Positions 1-8,011 of a DNA stretch of 64,000 bases are shown here, piece after piece. Position numbers and translations under genes: made by a program. The notes below the pieces were generated by a model. That model ran no database searches. It was not told the origin of the DNA and saw only the letters and a program-made list of their open reading frames with translations. Position 1 is the stretch's first letter; the number at the start of each line of letters is the position of its first letter. Source of the stretch: Variovorax sp037204085 (GTDB taxonomy: Bacteria > Pseudomonadota > Gammaproteobacteria > Burkholderiales > Burkholderiaceae_C); contig NZ_JBBCBW010000014.1 in assembly GCF_037204085.1 (NCBI RefSeq), forward strand, positions 73,303-137,302, read 5' to 3'.

Positions 1-456
1 CCCGGCTATGCGGCGCCCGACCTCGAAACCGAGGCCCTGCTTGCAGAGCCCATGACCGCCGTGGCGCGGCCCGGCCATGCACTGACTGCGAAGCGGCGGT
101 TGAACTGGGCCGACCTGGCCAAGGAGCGCTGCGTGATGCCGCCGCCCTGGGCGTCGCTGCGCGTCAAGCTCGACCAGATGTTCTTTCGCGACGGCGTGCA
201 CCCGCCGGCCGACATCATCGAATCGGCATCGTTCCTCGCGCAGGTCAGCTTTCTGCAGCAACGCGATGCCGTGGCCTTCATGGCGCGCTCCGTGGCGCGG
301 CACTTCCAGCAGCAGGGCATGCTGCTGGTGCTGCCGCTCAAGGTGCCTATCGAGCTGCCGCCCGTCGGCCTCATCACCATGCGCGGCCGAAGGCGCACGC
401 CCAGCACGCAGCAGCTCATCGAATGCTTGCGGCGCGCGGCCAAGGCAAGGCCGTAG
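1..456 (+). CDS. LysR-family transcriptional regulator, C-terminal part
   Basis: The reading frame is open from the first base and ends at TAG 454-456, so about 151 residues are visible and the N-terminus lies outside the window. The visible part looks like the effector-binding half of a LysR regulator: a stretch reading AEPMTAVARPGHAL followed by a W-A-D-L segment is typical of the hinge between its two subdomains. The DNA-binding helix-turn-helix would be upstream and is not seen. The co-inducer and target genes cannot be inferred. No neighbour on the same strand follows closely. Confidence 0.75.
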   Translation, partial: PGYAAPDLETEALLAEPMTAVARPGHALTAKRRLNWADLAKERCVMPPPWASLRVKLDQMFFRDGVHPPADIIESASFLAQVSFLQQRDAVAFMARSVARHFQQQGMLLVLPLKVPIELPPVGLITMRGRRRTPSTQQLIECLRRAAKARP

Positions 457-655
457 CGGTTAGCCCAAGTGTCTGGAGTGTGAAATAGCGCCGCTTTTGC
501 ACACCTTGCAATGCCCCGAATCTGAATAAATCTCGCCCGCCGTTCGAGAATTGGCACGCCCTTGGCAGCATTCGCTCCCCAAGCGAATGGTCAGCGCAAG
601 CGGCAGAGGCCCATGCGCGCACCAGGACTCGTTCTCTCATTCACGGTTGTTCAAC
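457..655. other. Intergenic region with a sigma-54 promoter and a hairpin
   Basis: Between the LysR stop and the small gene at 656 I see no credible coding sequence. It holds the -24/-12 element at 552-566 and an 8-bp hairpin (569-576 pairing with 582-589) that would sit at the expected transcription start. If the small gene at 656 is not real, the non-coding stretch extends to 828. Confidence 0.5.
552..566 (+). promoter_or_regulatory. Candidate sigma-54 (-24/-12) promoter
   Basis: The bases read TGGCACG, four bases, then TGGC. The consensus is TGGCACG-N4-TTGC, so the -24 half is perfect and the -12 half has one mismatch, with the essential GG and GC at the exact spacing. It points at the small gene at 656. 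The window also encodes an rpoN paralogue and an NtrC-type activator at 34.5-38.1 kb. Confidence 0.55.
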
Positions 656-814
656 ATGCTCCTCTCTTTTCCCCAACGCCACCCGGTGCTCGCCTATGTC
701 GCAACGGTGCTCGTGATGTTCCTTGCGCTTGTTCTCTGCCTGGCATTGCCGGCCTATGCGGCGCACGAGAAGCCCGCAGCGGATCTTCCTGCCATGAAAA
801 GTTCCGCGACGTAG
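656..814 (+). CDS. Small hydrophobic or secreted peptide, unknown function
   Basis: The 52-residue product starts with a short positive region followed by about 22 hydrophobic residues ending in PAYAA, which could be a signal peptide cleavage site or a single membrane anchor; only about 17 residues follow. I see no strong Shine-Dalgarno sequence before the ATG, so the start is uncertain. The main support is the sigma-54-like promoter about 90 bases upstream on the same strand. It is not recognised as a known family. It could be spurious. Confidence 0.35.
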   Translation: MLLSFPQRHPVLAYVATVLVMFLALVLCLALPAYAAHEKPAADLPAMKSSAT

Positions 815-828
815 CTGCAAGCCGGGGG

Positions 829-1698
829 TCAGGGCTCTCCCGCCACTTCAATTTCCATGCGCCGGTTGGGGCGCAGGCACCCGGTCAGCGCCTGGGTTCC
901 AGTTGCTTTCGCGCATTGCACCAGGGGCTCGCTGTCTTGCATGCCTGTTGCGCGAACCAGCCTGCCGTCGATGCCCTGTTCGACAAGCAGCCCGCGCACG
1001 GTGTCGGCGCGTTGCTGCGACAGCGAGGCCTTGTGCGTTCTGGCACCCAGCCGGTCGGTGTGGCCCTTCACGGCCACATGACGCATTCGACCGAAATTGC
1101 GCTTGATTTCGATGGCCAGGTCTTCGAGCTTGGCGCGGCCCGAGGGGAGCAGGTCCGCCGGTGATCCGCCCCCCGGGGCAAAGAGACGGTCGGTGTCCAG
1201 GATCACCCGATGCGTGGGTGCCGGCGCGGCCACCACGGCAACAGCCTTCACCTCAGGCGGAACGACCAGCATCGCGCAATCGGCGTCGTTCCAGTACAGC
1301 CCGCTGGTCTGTGCGTTCTGGTTGAAGCGAGCCATGTATTGGCAGGTGACGTATTCCGGGCCCGCGCCGGTGCGGAAGTGAAAGATGTAGTTCCATTCGC
1401 GCACGCCGAACGCGCCTTCGCTGAAATGCGGCGAACCCAGGAGATTGCGGACCTGGTCCTTGCCCATGCCGGTGCGCATCGCGCGCAAGGCCTCGAGCCG
1501 GGGGAAGGTGCCCTGCGGCCGCACGGCGTTTTCCCGCTTCGGGAAATCTTCATTCCTCGGCGGAGCGGGCAACTCCGTGGCTGTGCTCGAAGAAGCCGTG
1601 GAGACCACGGGCACACCCTGGCTGGCGCAGCCCGCAAGCAGCAAGACCGAGCTCATGGCAAGCGCCGAGAGCAATGGCGGGAAGGTCGAGGGTGTCAT
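829..1698 (-). CDS. OmpA-type lipoprotein with BamE/SmpA-like domain
   Basis: The 289-residue product begins with a lipoprotein signal ending LLAGC (Cys24), which fixes the start at 1698 rather than further upstream. Residues about 60-130 resemble the SmpA/BamE fold (the segment RTGMGKDQVRNLLGSPHF). The last 110 residues are an OmpA-like peptidoglycan-binding domain containing KGHTDRLG and the closing NRRMEIEV. It should be an outer-membrane lipoprotein that grips the cell wall. It is a clear paralogue of the protein at 7092-7991, and the two flank the two-component module between them. It is divergent from the response regulator at 1866. Confidence 0.85.
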   Translation of the reverse strand: MTPSTFPPLLSALAMSSVLLLAGCASQGVPVVSTASSSTATELPAPPRNEDFPKRENAVRPQGTFPRLEALRAMRTGMGKDQVRNLLGSPHFSEGAFGVREWNYIFHFRTGAGPEYVTCQYMARFNQNAQTSGLYWNDADCAMLVVPPEVKAVAVVAAPAPTHRVILDTDRLFAPGGGSPADLLPSGRAKLEDLAIEIKRNFGRMRHVAVKGHTDRLGARTHKASLSQQRADTVRGLLVEQGIDGRLVRATGMQDSEPLVQCAKATGTQALTGCLRPNRRMEIEVAGEP

Positions 1699-1780
1699 GG
1701 CTGCAGAAGAGAAGGGAGCGGTTGCCGCGCGCGATGTCGCTTCTTTGATCGTATGCAGAAAATGTCGCAAAACCGCGAGT

Positions 1781-1798
1781 TTCGCGACGATTCGCGAC
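1781..1798 (+). promoter_or_regulatory. Tandem half-sites, possible response-regulator operator
   Basis: TTCGCGAC occurs at 1781-1788 and again at 1791-1798, a repeat exactly one helical turn apart. An outlying TGTCGC at 1763-1768 is the inverted complement of the GCGACA at the right end. Tandem direct repeats with about a 10-11 bp period are how OmpR/PhoB-type regulators bind. It lies in the gap between the lipoprotein at 1698 and the OmpR-type regulator at 1866. Confidence 0.4.
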
Positions 1799-1865
1799 AT
1801 TCATCAAGGGGTGGCGAGGTCACAATCTGTTAACTCTTGTAGTCGTTTATTGACCTCGAATTCAA

Positions 1866-2612
1866 ATGCGCATCGCTGTTCTAGAAGATGAGCCGGCCCA
1901 GATGGGCCACGTCGTTCACACCATCGAACGTCAGCTCTCCACGAGCGATGAGCCGGCGGTCTGCGTTCCTTTCGAGCGTGGTGCGGACCTGCGCCGCGCG
2001 CTGTGGCGCGAAACCTTCGACCTGCTCGTGCTCGACTGGAACGTGCCCGATCTCGACGGCATCGAACTGCTGCGGTGGTTGCGTCAAAGACAGGAGAGCT
2101 GGGTGCCCGTGCTCATGCTGAGCTCGCGCTCGTCGGAGCGCGACGTGGCGGGGGCTTTCGATGCCGGGGCCGACGACTATGTGGTCAAGCCATTCCGCGC
2201 GATGGAACTGGTGGCGCGAGCCCGCCGTTTGATGACGCGGCAGCAGCCGGCCGCATCCATTCCCGTGGAGCGCTTCGGCGCCTGGGTGTTCGACAGGGCG
2301 CTGTCCAGCGTGCGGCTCGAGGACGACGAGACCGGGCCGGCGCAGCACGTGCTGCTGACCGACAGCGAGTTTCGCCTGGCGCTCGCACTGTTCCGCAACA
2401 TGGGCAGGCCGGTCTCCCGCGCCTACCTGCTCGAATGCACCCGCCACCACGGCGAGGCGCCCACCCGTGCCATCGACACCCACATCTACCGGCTGCGTAC
2501 CAAGCTCGGGCTGAATGCGGCGAGGGGGCTGCGGCTGCAGACCGTGTACGGGCTGGGCTACCGCCTGGAGCTGGTGCACGACGGGCGGCCCGAGGCCGCC
2601 GCATGGGCGTGA
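1866..2612 (+). CDS. OmpR-family response regulator
   Basis: The 248-residue protein has a receiver domain (about residues 1-115) with the acidic pair in LEDE, the phospho-acceptor Asp in LVLDWNVPD, a Ser in MLSSRS and the Lys in VVKPF. A winged-helix DNA-binding domain follows (about 130-240), ending in YGLGYRLEL. It should be phosphorylated by the CHASE2 kinase encoded two genes downstream. Its 3' end overlaps the LysM-FecR gene start by 10 bases, so the three genes form one operon. Confidence 0.93.
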   Translation: MRIAVLEDEPAQMGHVVHTIERQLSTSDEPAVCVPFERGADLRRALWRETFDLLVLDWNVPDLDGIELLRWLRQRQESWVPVLMLSSRSSERDVAGAFDAGADDYVVKPFRAMELVARARRLMTRQQPAASIPVERFGAWVFDRALSSVRLEDDETGPAQHVLLTDSEFRLALALFRNMGRPVSRAYLLECTRHHGEAPTRAIDTHIYRLRTKLGLNAARGLRLQTVYGLGYRLELVHDGRPEAAAWA

Positions 2613-3904
2613 GGCGGCTGGCTGCGCTGGCCGCGTCGGTGGTGTGCGTGGGCGCGGTGCAGGCGCAAGGCACGCACGTCGTCCGGCCCGGCGAGACGCT
2701 GTGGGACATATCGAGGCAGCACATGCAGTCGCCGTTGAGGTGGCCCGAATTGCAGCGCAAGAATGCAGTGCCGATTCCGCGCCGGCTGCAGGCGGGGCGC
2801 GTGTTGCAGCTGAGCAATGCGCCGCAGGCAAGCCCGGCCGCGCGCAAGACCGCAGCGCCGCGCGCGCCCGCCATGCCGGGCAGCGGCTCGGTCGCCGCCG
2901 TGGTGGAACTCGTGGGCACGGCATGGCTGAAGCGCGGCAACGCGGAGCCGAGCCCGCTGGCGATCGGCGTTGCGGTGGAAGCTGGCGACGTCCTGATCAC
3001 GGACAAGGAAGCGTTTCTCTGCCTCGGAACGGCCGGTGGGAGCCGCCTGGTCATGCCCTCGAGCAGTGCGATGCGGGTGCTGGCGGCCGACGACCAGGCA
3101 ACCCGCCTGCAGCTGCTTGGCGGACGGATCGAGGCCTATGTCGAAAAGCAGCACGGCCGGGAATTCGAGATCCGCAATCGCCGCGTGGGGCTGAGCGTGC
3201 GCGGCACGCATTTCCGTGCACGCGACGAGGACGGTGCCGCAACGGCGGAAGTGATCGAGGGTTCGGTGTCCGTTTCGAACGACGAGCGGCAGGTGCTCAT
3301 GCTGGAAGCCGGCCGCGGCGCCGTGCTCGAAGGCACAGGGGCGTTCGAGGCAAGAACCTTGGCGCCGCCGCCGCAACGCGCGCAGGGCCAAGCCCGGGGC
3401 GTACTCGCGTTGCCCGTGGCGCAGGCGCAGGCCTATCGCATGCAATTGGCGGGTGACGACCGCTTCCTGCATGTCGTGCATGACGCGTTGTCCAAAGAAG
3501 GCGGCTTCGCGTTGCCGAGCGACATCGATGCGGGCTTCTATCACTTGCGGCTGACAGCCCTGGACGCGCAGCAGATCGAAGGCATGCCGGGCGAGAGCAT
3601 CGTCTACGTGCGCGGCAGCGCGCCGCCCGCCGATAGCCGGCGCATGGAAGATGGCCGCTATGAAATCCGCTGGCCTGCGCGTGGGCATCAGCAATACGTG
3701 TTCGAGCTGGCGCGCACGCCCGCCTTCATTCCGGTGCTCGCGAACATTCGGGTTGCTTCTGCAGGCGGAGTGATCGTCGGCCCCTTCGACGTGCCCGGCA
3801 CATACCATTGGCGCAGCCGCGCACTGGGCGCGGCGGAGGGCGAGGCCGCCAGTGTTCATGAAGGCAGCTTCGAAGTGCCTGCCCCGCCGGTCGCCGGTCG
3901 CTGA
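2603..3904 (+). CDS. LysM-FecR domain periplasmic protein
   Basis: The 433-residue product starts with a signal peptide (cleavage near VQAQG). It has a LysM peptidoglycan-binding module at about residues 25-75 (HVVRPGETLWDISRQH), a FecR-type domain at about 95-230 (RIEAYVEKQ, RVGLSVRGTHFRA) and a C-terminal part of beta-rich repeats. The ATG at 2603 overlaps the response regulator and is chosen because the signal peptide begins there. The protein is likely periplasmic and wall-bound. FecR-type proteins pass signals across membranes, and its place between a response regulator and a CHASE2 kinase suggests it is the ligand-sensing partner of the kinase (inference). Confidence 0.88.
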   Translation: MGVRRLAALAASVVCVGAVQAQGTHVVRPGETLWDISRQHMQSPLRWPELQRKNAVPIPRRLQAGRVLQLSNAPQASPAARKTAAPRAPAMPGSGSVAAVVELVGTAWLKRGNAEPSPLAIGVAVEAGDVLITDKEAFLCLGTAGGSRLVMPSSSAMRVLAADDQATRLQLLGGRIEAYVEKQHGREFEIRNRRVGLSVRGTHFRARDEDGAATAEVIEGSVSVSNDERQVLMLEAGRGAVLEGTGAFEARTLAPPPQRAQGQARGVLALPVAQAQAYRMQLAGDDRFLHVVHDALSKEGGFALPSDIDAGFYHLRLTALDAQQIEGMPGESIVYVRGSAPPADSRRMEDGRYEIRWPARGHQQYVFELARTPAFIPVLANIRVASAGGVIVGPFDVPGTYHWRSRALGAAEGEAASVHEGSFEVPAPPVAGR

Positions 3905-3907
3905 GCC

Positions 3908-6325
3908 GTGCGGCGCCGCTTCTTTGCCGAATGGCTCCTCATGGCGCTGGTGCTGCCGCCGGCACTGGTATGGCTGCAGCGCTCGCCCAGCCTGGTGCAG
4001 GCCGACCTGACGTTGTACGACTGGGCCATGAGCGCGCGGCAGCCGGAGCCCTCGCTCGACGTCCTGATCGTGGGCATCGACGAACGCAGCCTCAAGACAC
4101 TCGGGCCATGGCCCTGGTCTCGCAGCGTGCACGCCCGGCTCCTCGAGCAGTTGGCGCCGCACGAGCCGGCCGCCGTGCTGCTCGACCTGTTCCTGGACCA
4201 GGCCTCGCCGGTGCCGGAGGACGACCGCTTGCTGGCCGAGGCGCTCGCAAAGGTGCCGGCTTATCTTCCGCTGCGCTACGTCGCCGCCGAAGACGGCTTG
4301 CCGGGCGAAGCCGGCGGCTTTCGCGAACCGCTCGGCATGTTCGCCCGGAACGTGCGGGCCACGGGCCACGCGGTCATGGCCACCGACGCCGACGGCGTCG
4401 CACGGCGAATGTTCATGTTCGAGGGCTCGCCGGATGCGGTGCAGGCCTATGTCGGCGTCAAGGTGGCAGGCAGCTTGCGCGGCTCCTCGGTGGCAGGCCC
4501 GCAGCAATTGCCTGGTGCCGGCCCGCAGCCGCGGGGCGCGAAAGGCAACGGGCGGCAGGACGCATTCGGTGTGCCGTTCGCGGGCCGGGCGGGAACATGG
4601 CGCACCGTGCCTTACATCAGCGTGCTGAAAGGCGAGGTGCCTCCCGAGCTGCTGCGCGGCAAGCTGGTGCTCGTCGGCGCCATTGCTAGCTCCAACCTGG
4701 GCGAGGGAGTGCCGGTGGCCGGTGCCGGCCCGATGACGCAGCTCTCGGGCATCGAAGTGCATGCCAACGCCATCGATGCGCTGCGCAACGGCCGCGCTGT
4801 GAGCTTTGCGGGTGGACCGCTGCTCGTGTTGTGGATCTCGGTGCCGGTGCTCCTTGCCCTGGTGCTGTTCCTGTGGGTGGCGCGCAGCGGGTGGGCCGTC
4901 GCGGTCATCCTGGCGGCAAGCTGCCTGGCGCTGTGCCTGGTCGTTCTCTCGCGCCAGCACCTGTGGCTGCCGCCCACGGCGCCCTTGCTCGGTATTGCTC
5001 TGGCGTATTTCCTGTGGAGCTGGCGCCGGCTGGATGCGCTGTTCGCATTCTTCGGGGCTCGCGTGGCCGCGCTCAACGCTGTGCCTGCGAGCGTCTTCGA
5101 GCCTGAGCGCCGCGTGTCCAGAACGGCATGGGACAGCGTCGAAGCCCAGACGCTGGCGCTCGACGGTGCCATCGACCGCCTCAGCCAGATGCAGGCCTTG
5201 CTCGCCAAGGGCTTTCGGCAGCTGCCGGTGGCACTGCTGGTCTGCGCCGAAGACGGCACCATCACGCAAAGCAACGTCGCTGCGCGTTCGCTCCTGGTTC
5301 CCGATGTACCGGGCGGCGGTTCAAGAAAAGACCCGTTGAATGGCCGCGCTGTGCTTTCCGTCTTGTCGCAATGCGAAGGCCGCGAGCCGCAGGTCGCGTC
5401 CAGTGCAGCCGTGCACTGGTCGGTCGACGTCGACAGGGAGTACACGACCGTGCACGGGCAGGTGTTTCGTGCCCGTGCCGCACCGCTGACCGATGTTCGC
5501 GGCGCAACGACGAGCTGGATGGTGGTGCTGCGCGATCTGACGAGCGAGCGCCGCGCCGAGCGCGACCGCCAGCAATGGCTGAGCTTCATGTCGCACGACA
5601 TGCGAACCCCGCAGATCAACATCCTCGGCTTGCTCGACCTGCATGCGGATGGTGCCCACGGGATGGACGCCAGGCAACTGGTGCAGAACGTGCGCCGCGA
5701 GGCCGAACGCTCCCTGGCCCTGGCGGACGGGCTGGTCGACCTGATGCAGGCGCGCCTGCATACCTATCGCTTTGCCGAGGTGCCGGCCGGTGCCGTGGTG
5801 CTCGACGCCATGGACCAGGTGTGGGCCCATGCACGGTCGCGCGGCATCGTTCTTTCGTCTCGGCTGGAAGCCGAGGACGCGATGCTGTGGGCCGACGCCG
5901 CGCTGCTGACGCGAGCCATCGTCAACCTGCTGCGCAATGCCATTCGCCACAGTGCGGCCGGCCGCGCCATCGAACTGCGCGTAAGCGCCGATGCGGAACC
6001 CGGCCGCGTGCATGTGGCGGTGCGCGACGAAGGGGAGGGCATGGACCCCGGGCAGATGCAGGAACTGCTGAGGCCGGGGCAATCGGGGCGTGCTGAAAAC
6101 CCGGGCGCCCGATCTCCGGGGCCCGCCGGCCGGGGCGGCGACGAAGGCGATTCCCGCGCCCATGCAGTCGGCCGGTCGCATGGCATCGGCCTTGCCATCG
6201 TGCGTGCGGTGGCCGAGCGGCACGGCGGCATGCTCGAGGGCTTCAGCGTACCGGGCGCAGGCACGACGTTCGTGCTCAACCTGCCGCTCTATCTGCCGGT
6301 GGACGGGGAGACAGAGACGAGCTGA
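3908..6325 (+). CDS. CHASE2 sensor histidine kinase
   Basis: The 805-residue protein starts at GTG three bases after the FecR gene. It has an N-terminal membrane segment, a periplasmic CHASE2 domain (about 25-295, with TLYDWAMSARQPE and GPWPWSR), three membrane helices (about 300-370), a PAS-like region (about 430-540), a HisKA box MSHDMRTP (His near residue 562) and an ATPase domain with NLLRNAIRHS, DEGEGMD and GIGLAIV. A low-complexity insert of about 35 residues sits between the G1 and G2 boxes. It is the kinase for the regulator at 1866. Its 3' end overlaps the convergent gene at 6289 by 37 bases. Confidence 0.93.
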   Translation: MRRRFFAEWLLMALVLPPALVWLQRSPSLVQADLTLYDWAMSARQPEPSLDVLIVGIDERSLKTLGPWPWSRSVHARLLEQLAPHEPAAVLLDLFLDQASPVPEDDRLLAEALAKVPAYLPLRYVAAEDGLPGEAGGFREPLGMFARNVRATGHAVMATDADGVARRMFMFEGSPDAVQAYVGVKVAGSLRGSSVAGPQQLPGAGPQPRGAKGNGRQDAFGVPFAGRAGTWRTVPYISVLKGEVPPELLRGKLVLVGAIASSNLGEGVPVAGAGPMTQLSGIEVHANAIDALRNGRAVSFAGGPLLVLWISVPVLLALVLFLWVARSGWAVAVILAASCLALCLVVLSRQHLWLPPTAPLLGIALAYFLWSWRRLDALFAFFGARVAALNAVPASVFEPERRVSRTAWDSVEAQTLALDGAIDRLSQMQALLAKGFRQLPVALLVCAEDGTITQSNVAARSLLVPDVPGGGSRKDPLNGRAVLSVLSQCEGREPQVASSAAVHWSVDVDREYTTVHGQVFRARAAPLTDVRGATTSWMVVLRDLTSERRAERDRQQWLSFMSHDMRTPQINILGLLDLHADGAHGMDARQLVQNVRREAERSLALADGLVDLMQARLHTYRFAEVPAGAVVLDAMDQVWAHARSRGIVLSSRLEAEDAMLWADAALLTRAIVNLLRNAIRHSAAGRAIELRVSADAEPGRVHVAVRDEGEGMDPGQMQELLRPGQSGRAENPGARSPGPAGRGGDEGDSRAHAVGRSHGIGLAIVRAVAERHGGMLEGFSVPGAGTTFVLNLPLYLPVDGETETS

Positions 6326-7029
6326 TAGCCCTGCCGGTAGATGCCGCGCAGCACGAACCCGTTTTCGTAACGCAGATCGAGCTTCTTGCGCACCTTCGTT
6401 GCGCAGACGTCCACTGTGCGGGTTCCATCCAGCCGGGGCTTGTTTGTCCAGAGCTTCTTCAGCAGCCAGTCTCGCGTCAGGACGCGTCCGATATTGCGGA
6501 ACAGTTCGACCGCGAAGGCCAGTTCGAGTTGCGTGAGATGGATGTCGCGGCCGCGGTACCGCACGGTGGTGGAGTCGGGCGTGAACTTGTAGTCGCCCCA
6601 GGTCATTTCGCTTTCCAGCCAAGGCAGCTGCGCGGGCGCGTGCCCTCCCTTGAAGAGCGAGCGGATCCGCCAGTCCAGCTCCTGGATTCGTGTTTCCAGT
6701 ACATCGAAATCGATGGCGTCGTCCCAGGATGAGTCTTCGCTCCGGGGCGCGAGGGCGCCCCACTGGGCGTCTTCGACCATCAGGAGCGTCGGGATGCGCA
6801 GCCGCTTGCATACCTCGGACAGGCTCCTGTGCAGCTTCTGGTCATGCAGCGTCAGCAGCAACAGGTCGAAGCGCTGTCCGATGCACAGCGTGATCAGCAG
6901 CTCCGACACATCGGCGAACACGATGGGCTGGTGGCCCAGCAGAACCAGCTTGTCCTCCAAGGTCGTTCTGCGCTCTGCCTGTGTATCCAGAAGAGCCACG
7001 GACAAGGCGTGTTCCGTTTCGGTCGTCAT
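6289..7029 (-). CDS. Winged-helix regulator with degenerate receiver domain
   Basis: The 246-residue product has the OmpR layout: a receiver-like N-terminus (about 1-110) and a winged-helix C-terminus (about 145-240, with YENGFVLRGIYRQGYQLV). In the receiver, the strand that should end in the phospho-acceptor Asp reads FDLLLLTLHDQ, with Thr in place of Asp, and I cannot find the usual Lys-Pro pair. It is therefore probably not controlled by ordinary phosphorylation. It is convergent with, and overlaps, the CHASE2 kinase gene. The OmpA-type lipoprotein and adhesin genes upstream of it on the same strand are plausible targets (inference). Confidence 0.85.
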   Translation of the reverse strand: MTTETEHALSVALLDTQAERRTTLEDKLVLLGHQPIVFADVSELLITLCIGQRFDLLLLTLHDQKLHRSLSEVCKRLRIPTLLMVEDAQWGALAPRSEDSSWDDAIDFDVLETRIQELDWRIRSLFKGGHAPAQLPWLESEMTWGDYKFTPDSTTVRYRGRDIHLTQLELAFAVELFRNIGRVLTRDWLLKKLWTNKPRLDGTRTVDVCATKVRKKLDLRYENGFVLRGIYRQGYQLVSVSPSTGR

Positions 7030-7091
7030 TCGTTGCGTTCAGTCCAAATGCCGTCGAAAGCACCGCTGCCGGCCTTCCGACGGCTTCCCGG

Positions 7092-7991
7092 TCATTCCGA
7101 GATTTCGATGTTGAAGCGGCGGTTCGGTTGCAGGCAGCCGATGAGTGCCGGCGTGGAGCGAAGGCCCGGGCAGTCCACCACCGGCTCCCGTTCGCCCATG
7201 CCCGCGACCCCGATGGCGCCGCGGTCGATGCCCTGCTGCACCAGGAGCTCACGGATGGTGCGCGCGCGCGCCATCGAGAGGCCCTGGTTGTAGGCGTCCG
7301 AACCCAGGCGATCGGTGTGGGCCGTGATCTGCAGCGATTTCAGTGCCTTGAAGTTCCGCTTGATGTCGGCGGCGAGCGCTTCCACCTTGCTTCGCCCTTG
7401 GGGCAGTATGTCGTTCAGGCCACTCCCGTCGAAGCGGAACAAGCCATCGGCACCCAGGCTCATGTGTCTTGCCGCCGGGCTCGGCACCGGTACCGGCGCG
7501 GGCGCGGGCACCACGGCGGGAACCATGGCGGCCGCAGGAGGGTTCAGCAACCCGGCGCAGTTGGGGCCCTTCCAGTACATGCCGTGGGTCAGCACGTCCT
7601 TGTTGAAGCGCACCATGTACTGGCAGGTGACGTATTCGGCCCCCTTGCCGGTGCGGAAATGAAAGATGTAGTTCCACTCGCGCACGCCGCCGAGGCCTTC
7701 GCTGAAATGCGGCCAGCTCAAGAGCTCGCGGACCTGGTCCTTGCCCATGCCGGTGCGCATTGCGCGCAGCGCCTCGATGCTCGGGAACGTGCCCTGCGAC
7801 CACTTGGCCGAGTCCAGCGCCGGAAAATCCTCGTCCTTGGGGGCCGGCGGATTTTCGCGGGCCGCATTCGCCTGCGCTTTGGGAGAAATGGTGTGGCTGG
7901 GGCTGGCGCAGCCGCCAAGCGCAAAGGCCAGGCATGCAGCCATTGCGAGCGGAAGCGCCCGTGCGCAGAAGGAGTTCATTTGATTTTTCAT
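7092..7991 (-). CDS. OmpA-type lipoprotein with BamE/SmpA-like domain (paralogue)
   Basis: The 299-residue lipoprotein has a lipobox LGGC (Cys28), a SmpA/BamE-like segment (RTGMGKDQVRELLSWPHF), a Pro/Ala linker (PAPAPVPVPSP) and a C-terminal OmpA domain with TAHTDRLGSDAYN and NRRFNIEI. The start at 7991 is supported by a GGGAG ribosome site. It closely matches the protein at 829-1698 across its whole length; only the linkers differ. It lies 20 bases downstream of the YadA-type adhesin gene, so the two may be co-transcribed. It likely anchors or organises the outer membrane on the peptidoglycan. Confidence 0.88.
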   Translation of the reverse strand: MKNQMNSFCARALPLAMAACLAFALGGCASPSHTISPKAQANAARENPPAPKDEDFPALDSAKWSQGTFPSIEALRAMRTGMGKDQVRELLSWPHFSEGLGGVREWNYIFHFRTGKGAEYVTCQYMVRFNKDVLTHGMYWKGPNCAGLLNPPAAAMVPAVVPAPAPVPVPSPAARHMSLGADGLFRFDGSGLNDILPQGRSKVEALAADIKRNFKALKSLQITAHTDRLGSDAYNQGLSMARARTIRELLVQQGIDRGAIGVAGMGEREPVVDCPGLRSTPALIGCLQPNRRFNIEISE

Positions 7992-8011
7992 GATGGAAGC
8001 ACTCCCTTTGA

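Noticed and set aside
2558..5269. 903-codon leftward open frame opposite the FecR and kinase genes
   Set aside because: It covers recognisable domains on the other strand and its translation is basic, low in hydrophobic core and matches nothing; it is a shadow of GC-rich codon bias.
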